From the NCBI GenBank assembly GCA_900546415.1, contig URCY01000007.1:1-50703 (forward strand): a stretch of 50,703 bases of DNA, read 5' to 3'. The position numbers and the translations under genes are program-made. Under the pieces are notes generated by a model. The model did no database searches. It was not told where the DNA came from and worked only from the letters and a program-made list of their open reading frames with translations. Positions 33,181 to 40,913 of the stretch are shown here, one piece after another. The DNA comes from an uncultured Eubacteriales bacterium. GTDB lineage: Bacteria; Bacillota; Clostridia; Oscillospirales; Oscillospiraceae. How positions within the stretch are numbered: position 1 is the first letter of the stretch; every line of letters begins with the position of its first letter.

Positions 33181-33812
33181 CGGAATATCTCGTTCCGACG
33201 AAGGACGCCGAGGCGGAATTCGTCGAAAAGCGCTCACGCTTCCTTTCCCACATCTTTTTGGTCAACACGGAGGAGGAGGCGCTGGCGCGGCTGAAGCAGA
33301 TGCGCGAGACCTATTGGGACGCGACGCATAACGTTTATGCCTATATCATCCGCGACGGCGCGACGCGCTTCTCCGACGACGGCGAGCCGGGCGGAACGGC
33401 CGGTATGCCGGTTTTGCAGGTTTTGCAGCGCGAGGGGATGTTCAACATTCTCTGCGTGGTCACGCGCTATTTCGGCGGCACACTTCTCGGCGCGGGCGGT
33501 CTGGTGCGCGCCTATGCGCACAGCGCGAAGCTCGGCCTCGATGCCGCCGGACGCTCGATCAAGCAGGTCTGGACGCGCGTGCTCCTGCCGTGCCCCTACA
33601 GCTGGTATGAGCGCGTCAAGCTGGAGATCCCGGCCTTCGGCGGCGTGATCGACCAGACCGATTTCGGCGCGGAGGTCACGCTCGAGCTGCTTTTGCCCAA
33701 AAAGCAGGCCGAGCCGTTCCTGAGCCGCATTTTCGACCTCTCGTCGGGAACAATCGAGGGGCTGCCGGGCGAGGACGAATACCGCGCCTTCCCGGTCGGG
33801 CAGGAAGCCTGA
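33177..33812 (+). CDS. yigZ: YigZ/IMPACT-family protein
   Basis: A 211-residue protein with the UPF0029/IMPACT N-terminal domain. It shows AEFVEKRSRFLSHIFLV, DATHNVYAYII, RFSDDGEPGGTAGMPVLQVL and VVTRYFGGTLLGAGGLVRAY, followed by a small C-terminal DUF1949-like domain. Its function is not settled in bacteria. The eukaryotic relative regulates the translation kinase GCN2. It overlaps hflX by 4 bp. No terminator follows; a miniature element begins 8 bp past the stop codon. Confidence 0.93.
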   Translation: MTEYLVPTKDAEAEFVEKRSRFLSHIFLVNTEEEALARLKQMRETYWDATHNVYAYIIRDGATRFSDDGEPGGTAGMPVLQVLQREGMFNILCVVTRYFGGTLLGAGGLVRAYAHSAKLGLDAAGRSIKQVWTRVLLPCPYSWYERVKLEIPAFGGVIDQTDFGAEVTLELLLPKKQAEPFLSRIFDLSSGTIEGLPGEDEYRAFPVGQEA

Positions 33813-33819
33813 ACCCTAA

Positions 33820-33978
33820 GGAACCTCTGAATCAATCGTCTGCGGCGCTCAGCGGGCCTTTTGCCCCAACTTATCGCTTTGAAAATCTTGAAATACGTAA
33901 AGGATTCCTGCGATTTCCAAACCTCAATTTGGAACAAAATCCCTCGCTGACCACTCTTGCGATTTAATCAGAGGTTCC
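33820..33978. mobile_element. 159-bp miniature inverted-repeat element, copy A
   Basis: The ends are GGAACCTCTGAATCAATCG and the complementary CGATTTAATCAGAGGTTCC, flanked by CTAA on each side (33816-33819 and 33979-33982). It is near-identical, in opposite orientation, to 42381-42539. It codes for nothing, so it would need a transposase in trans. It lies between yigZ and dgt. Confidence 0.88.
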
Positions 33979-34010
33979 CTAACAAATCTCATACGGAAGG
34001 ACGATCCCTC

Positions 34011-35027
34011 ATGACGATCCGCGAAGAGCTTGAACGGCGCGAGCATCAGTTTTTGAGCGAAAAAGCGCAGTTTGCCGACGAGACCAAGGGCAGACCCCGC
34101 GCCGAGGCGCCGACGGAGAATGATATGCGCACCTGTTATCAGCGCGATTCCGACCGCATCCTGCACAGCAAATCCTTCCGCCGTCTGATGCACAAGACGC
34201 AGGTCTTTTTGCAGCCGGAGGGCGACCACTACCGCACCCGCATGACGCACACGCTCGAGGTCGCGCGCATCGCGCGGACGATCACGCGCGCCCTGCGGCT
34301 GAACGAGGATTTGGCCGAGGCGATTGCTTTCGGCCACGATCTGGGGCACACGCCCTTCGGCCATGCCGGGGAGGTCGCGCTCAGCGAGGTGACGGGCAGA
34401 CCCTTCCGCCACAACGAGCAGTCTCTGCGTGTGGTGGACATCCTCGAAAAGGACGGGCAGGGGCTGAACCTGACCTACGAGGTGCGCATGGGCATCCTTG
34501 GCCATAGCCGCCACAGCCGTCTGCCGGAGACGCTTGAGGGGCAGATCGTCCGCAAGTCCGACCAGATCGCCTATATCAACCACGACATCGATGACGCCAT
34601 GCGCGCCGGGATCCTGACCGATTCCGACATCCCGCGCGAGATCGCGGACGTGCTCGGCGCCACCCACCGCGACCGCATCAATTCCCTCGTGACCAACATG
34701 GTCATGCACACGCTGCAAACCGGCGAGCTGGGCATGGATCCCGAGGTCGACACAACGATGGAGGCGCTGCGCGATTTTATGTTCGAGCGTGTCTATAAAA
34801 ATCCCGTCGCCAAGGGCGAGGAGGTCAAGGCGCGGCATATTTTGCAGGAGCTTTACACCTATTATATCAAGCACCCGGAGGCGCTCCCGGCGGATTTCCA
34901 GCCGCAGCTCAGCTTCGACGGCATGGAGCGCACGGTCTGCGATTACATTGCCGGGATGACCGACAAATACGCGATGTACAAATACGACGAGCTGTTCATC
35001 CCGCTGGCATGGCAGGTGCGGGGCTGA
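34011..35027 (+). CDS. dgt: Deoxyguanosinetriphosphate triphosphohydrolase-like protein
   Basis: A 338-residue HD-domain protein of the Dgt/dNTPase family. It has CYQRDSDRILHSKSFRRL, then HYRTRMTHTLEVARIART with the first metal His, AIAFGHDLGHTPFGHAGE with the HD pair, and a distant Asp in KSDQIAYINHDIDDAM. The start is ATG 34011, with GGAAGG upstream. The frame is open leftward into the miniature element. Substrate not fixed: relatives act on dGTP or on all dNTPs. It stands before dnaG and rpoD, a frequent arrangement in Clostridia. Confidence 0.93.
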   Translation: MTIREELERREHQFLSEKAQFADETKGRPRAEAPTENDMRTCYQRDSDRILHSKSFRRLMHKTQVFLQPEGDHYRTRMTHTLEVARIARTITRALRLNEDLAEAIAFGHDLGHTPFGHAGEVALSEVTGRPFRHNEQSLRVVDILEKDGQGLNLTYEVRMGILGHSRHSRLPETLEGQIVRKSDQIAYINHDIDDAMRAGILTDSDIPREIADVLGATHRDRINSLVTNMVMHTLQTGELGMDPEVDTTMEALRDFMFERVYKNPVAKGEEVKARHILQELYTYYIKHPEALPADFQPQLSFDGMERTVCDYIAGMTDKYAMYKYDELFIPLAWQVRG

Positions 35028-35049
35028 CGGCCGGAGAGGAGGGGAGCCC

Positions 35050-36801
35050 ATGCCGTTTTCACCGGCGTTTCTGGACGAGCTGAATAACCGCAATCCGATC
35101 GAGGACGTCGTGGGGCAGTATGTCGCGCTGACGCGGCGCGGCAGCAACCTGTTCGGTTTGTGCCCCTTCCACGGCGAAAAGACGCCGTCCTTCTCCGTCG
35201 CCCCGGACAAGGGGATCTTCTATTGCTTCGGCTGCCATAAGGGCGGCGGCGTGGTCAACTTCATCATGGAGATCGAAAACCTCAGTTATCCGGATGCGGT
35301 GCGCTTTTTGGCGAAGCGCGCCGGGCTGGAGGTGCCGGAGGACGACGCCGAGCGCTCGCAGTACAAGAAAAAAGAACGCCTTTGGGCGCTTTGCAAGGCG
35401 GCCGCGCGCTTCTTCCATGAGCAGCTCAAAACGCCGCAGGCGCAGAAGGCGCGCGAATATGCGCAGCGGCGCGGCCTCTCGTCCGGGACGATCACGCGCT
35501 TCGGCCTTGGATATGCGCCAAACGCGTGGGACAGCCTGATCCAGGCCATGACAGCGCGCGGCTATGAAAAATCCGAGCTGCTCGAGGCCGGCCTGGTGCT
35601 GGAGAAAAAGGACAAGGGCACGTTTTACGACCGATTCCGCAACCGCCTGATGTTCCCGATCATCGATGTGCGCGGCAATGTGATCGGCTTCGGCGGCCGC
35701 GTGATGGACGATTCGACGCCGAAATATCTGAATTCGCCCGAGACGATCATCTTCAACAAACGGCGGAACCTTTTTGCCATGAATGTCGTCAAAAAGAGCA
35801 AGGCGGGCTTCATCATCCTGACCGAGGGCTACATGGACGCGATTGCGCTGCACCAGTACGGCTTCGACTGCGCCGTGGCCTCTCTGGGCACATCCCTGAC
35901 GCAGGAGCACGCCGACCTGCTCTCGAAATACACGAACGAGGTCGTTCTGACCTATGACGGCGACGCGGCCGGGCAGAACGCGACGCAGCGGGCGATCCCG
36001 ATGCTGGAAAGAACCGGTCTGCGCGTGAAAATTCTGCGGATGCGCGGGGCAAAGGACCCCGATGAATTTTTGAAAAAATACGGAGCCGACCGCTTCAGGC
36101 TGCTGCTTCAGGAGTGCGAAAATCAGGCCGAATACCGGCTGCGCTCGCTGCAAATGCAGTATGACCTCACGGTCGACGAGCAGAAGGTTGAATTCGCGAA
36201 GGCGGCGGCGGAACTCATTTCCAGTTATACAACGCCCGTCGAGCGGGAAATCTATGCGACGAGGGCGGCGGAAATGGCCGGGCTGACGACCGATGTCATG
36301 AAGCTCGAGGTCGCCAAGGCCTTCAAAAAGCGCACCGCGAAGCAGAAAAAGGCGCAGGAGCGGCAGGATATGGAGATCGCCGCCATGCGGCAGCCGAAGA
36401 GCCGCGAAATCCGCTATGATAATCTGCGCTCGGCCGTTGCCGAGGAGGATATTCTGCGCATGGTGCTGCGCGAGCCGGCGCTGTTCGACCGCGCTGCCGG
36501 TCTGACGGGAGCGGAGCTCTCCGTGCCGATGTTCGGGCGTGCGTTCGACGCGCTGCTCGATCGCTGGAGACGCGACCTGTCCGTCACGCCGGGTGCGCTG
36601 AGCGACGTGCTCTCGCCTGCGGAAATGGCGCATTTGACGTCTGTGCTGCAAAAGCCGGATGCGCCGGTCTCCGAGCAGGCGATGGACGACTGCCTGCGGA
36701 TCGTGCGCGAGGAACGCGCCAAACGGAATACGGTCGATGCGGCCTCGCTTCTGCGGATGCAGGAGGAGCTGCGTAGGAAAAAAGGTTATGGAGGTACATA
36801 A
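35050..36801 (+). CDS. dnaG: DNA primase DnaG
   Basis: A 583-residue primase that lays RNA primers for replication. The N-terminal CHC2 zinc finger is CPFHGEKTPSFSV with CFGCHKGGG (about 38-65). The catalytic core has IDVRGNVIGFGGRVMDD, the Toprim segments LTEGYMDAIAL and LTYDGDAAGQNAT, then KDPDEFLKKYG. The C-terminal helicase-interaction part is present. GGAGGGGAG lies just before ATG 35050. rpoD follows after one base, the classic macromolecular-synthesis pairing. Confidence 0.97.
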   Translation: MPFSPAFLDELNNRNPIEDVVGQYVALTRRGSNLFGLCPFHGEKTPSFSVAPDKGIFYCFGCHKGGGVVNFIMEIENLSYPDAVRFLAKRAGLEVPEDDAERSQYKKKERLWALCKAAARFFHEQLKTPQAQKAREYAQRRGLSSGTITRFGLGYAPNAWDSLIQAMTARGYEKSELLEAGLVLEKKDKGTFYDRFRNRLMFPIIDVRGNVIGFGGRVMDDSTPKYLNSPETIIFNKRRNLFAMNVVKKSKAGFIILTEGYMDAIALHQYGFDCAVASLGTSLTQEHADLLSKYTNEVVLTYDGDAAGQNATQRAIPMLERTGLRVKILRMRGAKDPDEFLKKYGADRFRLLLQECENQAEYRLRSLQMQYDLTVDEQKVEFAKAAAELISSYTTPVEREIYATRAAEMAGLTTDVMKLEVAKAFKKRTAKQKKAQERQDMEIAAMRQPKSREIRYDNLRSAVAEEDILRMVLREPALFDRAAGLTGAELSVPMFGRAFDALLDRWRRDLSVTPGALSDVLSPAEMAHLTSVLQKPDAPVSEQAMDDCLRIVREERAKRNTVDAASLLRMQEELRRKKGYGGT

Positions 36802-36802
36802 C

Positions 36803-37948
36803 ATGGAAGAAATCAAGTCGATCGAACAGTCGGAAGAGAACGGCAAGCTGCATGAAAAGCTCCAACAGCTGTTGGAGAAGGGCAAAAAAGAGAAAAAGCT
36901 GGCCTCCGCCGAGCTGATCGACGCGCTCGAGGAGATCGACGCCGACGAGAAGCAGACCGATATGATCTACGACGCCCTTGAGGCCGCCGGGATCGAGCTT
37001 GACGTCAGCGACGTCGTTGAGCTGCTGCAAAAGCCGGAGGAGCTTGCGCCCAGTGCCGAGGATCTGAGCCTTGTCGAGGAGGAGAAGCTGCTCGATACGG
37101 AGGAAATTTCCGAGACGATGAGCGTGAATGACCCCGTGCGTATGTACCTCAAGGAGATCGGGAAAATTCCGCTTTTGACGCCTGAGCAGGAGCAGGAGCT
37201 TGCCTCCAGACTGGCCGAGGGCGACGAGCAGGCCTATGACAAGATGATCGAGGCCAATCTGCGGCTGGTCGTCTCCATTGCGAAGCGCTATGTCGGGCGC
37301 GGCCTGCCCTTCCTTGACCTGATCCAGGAGGGAAACCTCGGCCTCATCAAGGCCGTCGGCAAGTTCGACCACACGAAGGGCTATAAATTTTCCACCTATG
37401 CCACGTGGTGGATCCGCCAGTCGATCTCCCGTGCGATTGCCGATCACGCCCGCACCATCCGCATCCCGGTGCATATGGTCGAGACGATCAACCGCGTCGC
37501 GCGCGCCAACCACGAGCTTTTGCAGGAGCTCGGCCGCGACCCGACGGCCGGTGAGATCGCCCACAGGCTGCATCTGCCGCTGGAAAAGGTCGAGGAGGTC
37601 ATGCGTGTCTCGCAGGATCCGATCTCGCTGGAAACCCCGGTCGGCGAGGAGGACGACAGCCATCTGGGCGATTTTATTCCCGATGACGAGGCCTATGAAC
37701 CGGCCGACGCGGCGGCCTATGCACTGCTGCGCGAGCAGCTTGCCGGCGTGCTCAAGACCCTCACGCCCCGCGAGGAAAAAGTGCTCTGCCTGCGCTACGG
37801 ACTGACCGACGGCAAAATGCACACGCTCGAGGAGGTCGGTGAGGAATTCAATGTCACGCGCGAACGGATCCGTCAAATTGAGGCAAAGGCGCTCCGCAAG
37901 CTGCGTCATCCGTCCCGCTCGAAGGTTTTGAAGGATTTTTTAAACTGA
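36803..37948 (+). CDS. rpoD: Primary sigma factor RpoD (SigA)
   Basis: A 381-residue sigma-70. It has an acidic, helical region 1.1-like N terminus, region 1.2 VNDPVRMYLKEIGKIPLL, region 2 NLRLVVSIAKRYVGRGLPF, FLDLIQEGNLGLIKAV and YKFSTYATWWIRQSISRAI. Region 3 (HMVETINRVARA) follows, and region 4.2 is TLEEVGEEFNVTRERIRQIE. The start is ATG 36803, with GGAGG 9 bases upstream, inside the end of dnaG's RBS-bearing tail. An alternative ATG at 36788 has no site. It recognises the TTGACA/TATAAT boxes seen before several genes here. Confidence 0.98.
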   Translation: MEEIKSIEQSEENGKLHEKLQQLLEKGKKEKKLASAELIDALEEIDADEKQTDMIYDALEAAGIELDVSDVVELLQKPEELAPSAEDLSLVEEEKLLDTEEISETMSVNDPVRMYLKEIGKIPLLTPEQEQELASRLAEGDEQAYDKMIEANLRLVVSIAKRYVGRGLPFLDLIQEGNLGLIKAVGKFDHTKGYKFSTYATWWIRQSISRAIADHARTIRIPVHMVETINRVARANHELLQELGRDPTAGEIAHRLHLPLEKVEEVMRVSQDPISLETPVGEEDDSHLGDFIPDDEAYEPADAAAYALLREQLAGVLKTLTPREEKVLCLRYGLTDGKMHTLEEVGEEFNVTRERIRQIEAKALRKLRHPSRSKVLKDFLN

Positions 37949-37996
37949 GCATTCTGTGCAATTTGCGCAAAATGTCTGAATCATATGAATTTCCTC

Positions 37997-38024
37997 TTGA
38001 CATTGGCAGAAAAACCTGTATCAT
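37997..38024 (+). promoter_or_regulatory. Promoter of the second acyl carrier protein gene
   Basis: TTGACA (37997-38002), a 16-bp spacer and TATCAT (38019-38024), 54 bp before the start codon. Confidence 0.75.
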
Positions 38025-38077
38025 AGTTGTAGAACTTTTTTCGGAAGCAATTTCCAAAAGTGGGGGAAGAGAAACAT

Positions 38078-38314
38078 ATGTACGACAGAATCAGAACCTA
38101 TCTTTCAGAGCAGCTTGACATTCCCGTCGAGGAAATGTCCCGCGATACCACCTTTGACAGCCTGCATCTTGATTCTCTGGACATGGTCGAGATGATGATG
38201 GATATGGAAGAGGAGCTGGGCGTCGATTTCGACCTGGAGGGCGAGACCGACATCACCACCATCGGTGCGCTTGCGGACTACATCGACGACAAGCTGGCCG
38301 AGCTGGATCAGTAA
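38078..38314 (+). CDS. Orphan acyl carrier protein (second ACP)
   Basis: A 78-residue carrier with phosphopantetheine Ser33 in DSLHLDSLDMVEM, the standard ACP motif. The sequence is Met-rich (VEMMMDMEEELG) and has FDLEGETDITTIGALADYI, typical of clostridial ACPs. The start is ATG 38078 after GGGGGAAGAG. It has its own promoter and no fatty-acid genes nearby, and it is followed by the SRP RNA gene. It differs strongly from the fab-operon ACP at 25380, so the two probably serve different pathways. Either could be the housekeeping one. Confidence 0.92.
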   Translation: MYDRIRTYLSEQLDIPVEEMSRDTTFDSLHLDSLDMVEMMMDMEEELGVDFDLEGETDITTIGALADYIDDKLAELDQ

Positions 38315-38378
38315 GCTGAATTTTCGTCCCGGCTGCGCCGGGTCAACAATTGAATCGGAGAATTCGTCCGGTCATCCG

Positions 38379-38683
38379 GGTTTCGACCCGTGGCAAGGTC
38401 GCACTAGTTGGGGAGATAGCGGTGCCCTGTGACCTGCAATCCGCTATAGCAGGAATGAATTCCCGCACGAGGGCCTGTGCTGTGCTGTCTGTCCGTGTAA
38501 GCGGTGTTGAGGAATCGGTCTCGCGCAACGACCTCCCGTGAACCATGTCAGGCGGGGAACCGAGCAGCATTAAGCGGATCGGGCCGTGTGCCGCGAGGAC
38601 GCCGTTTCTGAGCTGGCTGCATGGGAAACGGGTATGGTATCAGGTTCGGATGCGGGTGTGCGATCTTGCCATGGGTCGAAACC
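38379..38683 (+). ncRNA. ffs: SRP RNA (large bacterial form, with Alu domain)
   Basis: The ends pair perfectly or nearly so (GGTTTCGACCCGTGGCAAG with CTTGCCATGGGTCGAAACC), forming the long closing helix. Close to the 5' end is the Alu-type sequence TTGGGGAGATAGCGGTGCCC...CTGCAATCCGCTATAGCAGG. The distal S domain has the Ffh-binding motif GTCAGGCGGGGAACCGAGC followed by AGCATTAAG and TGTGCCGC. These match the about 270-nt Bacillus scRNA layout. It would join Ffh in co-translational membrane targeting. It lies 64 bp past the orphan ACP gene. Confidence 0.96.
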
Positions 38684-38685
38684 GG

Positions 38686-38739
38686 AAAAAGTCCCGGCGG
38701 GACGCTGCGTTTGTCTGCGGCGTCCCGCCGGGATTTTTT
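38686..38739 (+). terminator. Terminator of the SRP RNA
   Basis: An 18-bp stem (TCCCGGCGGGACGCTGCG with TGCGGCGTCCCGCCGGGA, one G-T pair) followed by six T. Confidence 0.93.
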
Positions 38740-38772
38740 GGTCGTTGATCTTTCTCACCGAACCGATCGATT

Positions 38773-38840
38773 TTGTCATTGCGAGGCCGCGGAGCGACTT
38801 AATGTTTTCAATACGGAATCCCGTGGCGAAGCAAGGGAAC
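38773..38840 (+). repeat. Diverged TGTCATTGCGAGG-family repeat
   Basis: TTGTCATTGCGAGGCCGCG is shared with the copies at 26638 and 27001. After that the match continues only loosely (GGAATCCCGTGGCGAAGC against GCATCCCGCAGCGAAGC). It lies in the otherwise empty 230 bp between the SRP RNA terminator and the LysR gene. Confidence 0.6.
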
Positions 38841-38970
38841 AGAAAACGACAAAATTCCGAAATTGCAACGTTTTCACAGAAGCACCGTCATGACGACCCT
38901 TTTGGGGCGCTGCATCATGCGGCCGTAAGGGCTTATACCATACGCGCGCATACCCCCCACCGACTGTAGA

Positions 38971-39885
38971 TCATTGCACAGCCTCGGCCGTGCTCACATT
39001 TCTCTGCGCCTGAAGGTGCACGAGCCGAAGCAGCTCCTTGGCAGCAATGCTGAGGGGCTGATTTTTTCGGAACACGATGCGAATTTCGCGCTCGGGCAGT
39101 GGCTGCTCGGTGCGGATCACGCGAATCCCGCTGACCCCGGCGAGGAATTTTTCCGGCACAAAGCCGATCCCCAGCCCGGCCTTGGCCATCGGCAGAATCT
39201 GGTCGGCCGTCGCGGCCTCCGTCTCGGGCTGAAATTGCAGCCCGAGAGCCGCAAAAAATTGCGAATATAACTCGTAAGACTTCGTCTGTGCGCCGAGCGC
39301 GATCAGCGGATAGCGCAGCAGCTCAGCAAACCCGACGGCCTTCGTCGGCAGGTGCGGAAAATCCGCGTCGCAGACCGCGACCTCGTGAAAACGCTGCACG
39401 GTCAGCTCCTCCGTCAGCTCGGAGGGGACGGTCGGTGTTGTGACCATCGCGAGGTCGGCGATGCCGCTCTGAATGGCGTCGAGTGCCTGCGGGGTGGAAT
39501 GGTTGCTGATCTTAAGGTGAATATTCGGATGCAGCGAGCGGTATTCCTTCAAAACGGGCAGCAGCACGCAGTGCAGCGCAACCTCGCTGGCCGCGACGGA
39601 CAGCGTGCCGCTCTCGAGCTTGCGGCAGCGCGCGATCTCGTCCTCCCCGGCCTCGATCTGTTCAAAAGCGATCCGGATGTGCGCATAGAGCCGTTCGCCC
39701 TCGGGCGTGAGGTGCACGCCGCGTGTGCTGCGCACAAAAAGACGGCAGTCGAGCGCGCTCTCGAGCGTTTTGATCGCGCGTGTCAGGTTCGGCTGACTGT
39801 TCAGCAGCAGCGCTGCCGCGCGCGTAATGCTCCCGTATCGCGCAACGTAATAAAAAATTTTATAGTGGTCGTAGCTGATATTCAT
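38971..39885 (-). CDS. LysR-family transcriptional regulator
   Basis: A 304-residue LTTR. The N-terminal winged HTH is YKIFYYVARYGSITRAAALL with the recognition segment NSQPNLTRAIKTLESALDCRLF and the wing RSTRGVHLTPEGERL. It is followed by a linker helix and a two-lobed effector domain (about residues 90-295). The start is ATG 39885 (MNISYDHYK); the frame is open to 39990 without a site. It is divergent from the cytidylate-kinase-like/MATE genes and probably controls them, as LysR proteins often act on the adjacent divergent operon. The effector is unknown. Confidence 0.92.
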   Translation of the reverse strand: MNISYDHYKIFYYVARYGSITRAAALLLNSQPNLTRAIKTLESALDCRLFVRSTRGVHLTPEGERLYAHIRIAFEQIEAGEDEIARCRKLESGTLSVAASEVALHCVLLPVLKEYRSLHPNIHLKISNHSTPQALDAIQSGIADLAMVTTPTVPSELTEELTVQRFHEVAVCDADFPHLPTKAVGFAELLRYPLIALGAQTKSYELYSQFFAALGLQFQPETEAATADQILPMAKAGLGIGFVPEKFLAGVSGIRVIRTEQPLPEREIRIVFRKNQPLSIAAKELLRLVHLQAQRNVSTAEAVQ

Positions 39886-39931
39886 ACGCGGCCGTCCTTT
39901 TCTATACCGATTTGATATGGATACAATGTGA

Positions 39932-39959
39932 AAATAAGATTTTACATATGGCCTTATTT
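39932..39959. promoter_or_regulatory. Inverted repeat in the LysR divergent spacer
   Basis: AAATAAG-N14-CTTATTT lies in the AT-rich 133-bp spacer between the LysR gene and the cytidylate-kinase-like gene. The size and place suit a LysR operator, though the T-N11-A form is not exact. Confidence 0.4.
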
Positions 39960-40018
39960 GGATTATAACAGTAGTGCTTTTGAATGTCAATCAAAAAAGA
40001 AAAGAGGAAAGACGTAAA

Positions 40019-40642
40019 ATGAAACATACGATCATCTGCATCGGTCGTCAGTACGGCAGCGGCGGCCGCGAGATCAGCGAAAAGCTGGCCGCGGAGCTGG
40101 GCGTTGTCTGCTACGACAAGCTGCTTGTGCGCCAGACGGCAAAGGAACTGGGGCTTCCGGTCGAAACAGTCGAGCAGAGCGACGAGCGCCCAATCGGCTT
40201 GGGCGCGATGGTCTCCGGCAACTGGCTGGCCGACAGCGCCGCGCTGCAAAAGACCTTTTATTCCGAGGAGCAGCGCATTTTTGAGGCCGAGCGGCGCACC
40301 ATTCTGGAGCTTGCCGAACGCGAGGACTGCGTGATCGTTGGGCGCTGCGCCTCGTCGATCCTGCGCGAGGAGGGCTATCCGGTGCTCTCCGTGTTCATCT
40401 ATGCCGACACGGACGACCGCATTGCGCGCGTTGCCGAGCGGAACGGTCTGGACGAACGGGCTGCGCGCCACCGTGCCAAGCGCGTCGACCGCATGAGAAA
40501 GCTGCATTTTGATTTTTATTCCGACACCGCTTGGGGCGAACCGGAGAGCTATGACCTGATGCTCTCCTCAAGCCGCTACGGCGTGGACGGCGCAGTCGCG
40601 CTCATCAAGGCCGCGCTGGAGAAAGAGAGGGAGAACGGCTAA
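40019..40642 (+). CDS. Cytidylate-kinase-like protein
   Basis: A 207-residue P-loop kinase. It opens IICIGRQYGSGGREISEKLAAEL, the GRQxGSGGRE form of the nucleotide loop found in the cytidylate-kinase-like family. Then come VIVGRCASSIL and a C-terminal lid region ERNGLDERAARHRAKRVDRMR. Family members are widespread in Clostridia, but their substrate is unknown. True Cmk has GPAGSGKST. The start is ATG 40019, with GAGGAAAG upstream. One base separates it from the next gene. Confidence 0.85.
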   Translation: MKHTIICIGRQYGSGGREISEKLAAELGVVCYDKLLVRQTAKELGLPVETVEQSDERPIGLGAMVSGNWLADSAALQKTFYSEEQRIFEAERRTILELAEREDCVIVGRCASSILREEGYPVLSVFIYADTDDRIARVAERNGLDERAARHRAKRVDRMRKLHFDFYSDTAWGEPESYDLMLSSSRYGVDGAVALIKAALEKERENG

Positions 40643-40643
40643 C

Positions 40644-40913
40644 ATGGAAAAGCTATTTGAATTACTGATGGTCATTTCGCTCGACGCAGCGATGCTGGTT
40701 CTGGTCTGCCTGACGATCAAGGGCAAGATCAACCGCTCCTACGCGCGCCTCGTGGCGCTGACGATGGGCGTCGGGTTTGTGCTCGGCGTGGTCGCACGCT
40801 GCATCGACGGCGTGAACTTGCTGCTGATCCCGGACGCACTGGGTGCGATGCTGTCTTACACAGCGGTTTTGATGTCCTTCCCGGGAAAGAAAGCGGAGGA
40901 AGCCTGCAAATGA
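40644..40913 (+). CDS. Small membrane protein, 89 aa
   Basis: I do not recognise the family. Three hydrophobic stretches are visible at about residues 5-25 (LMVISLDAAMLVLVCLTI), 38-55 (VALTMGVGFVLGVVARC) and 60-78 (LLIPDALGAMLSYTAVLM), with a basic tail. It begins one base after the cytidylate-kinase-like gene and overlaps the MATE gene by 4 bp. It is certainly part of that operon and may assist the exporter, which is only an inference from position. Confidence 0.75.
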   Translation: MEKLFELLMVISLDAAMLVLVCLTIKGKINRSYARLVALTMGVGFVLGVVARCIDGVNLLLIPDALGAMLSYTAVLMSFPGKKAEEACK

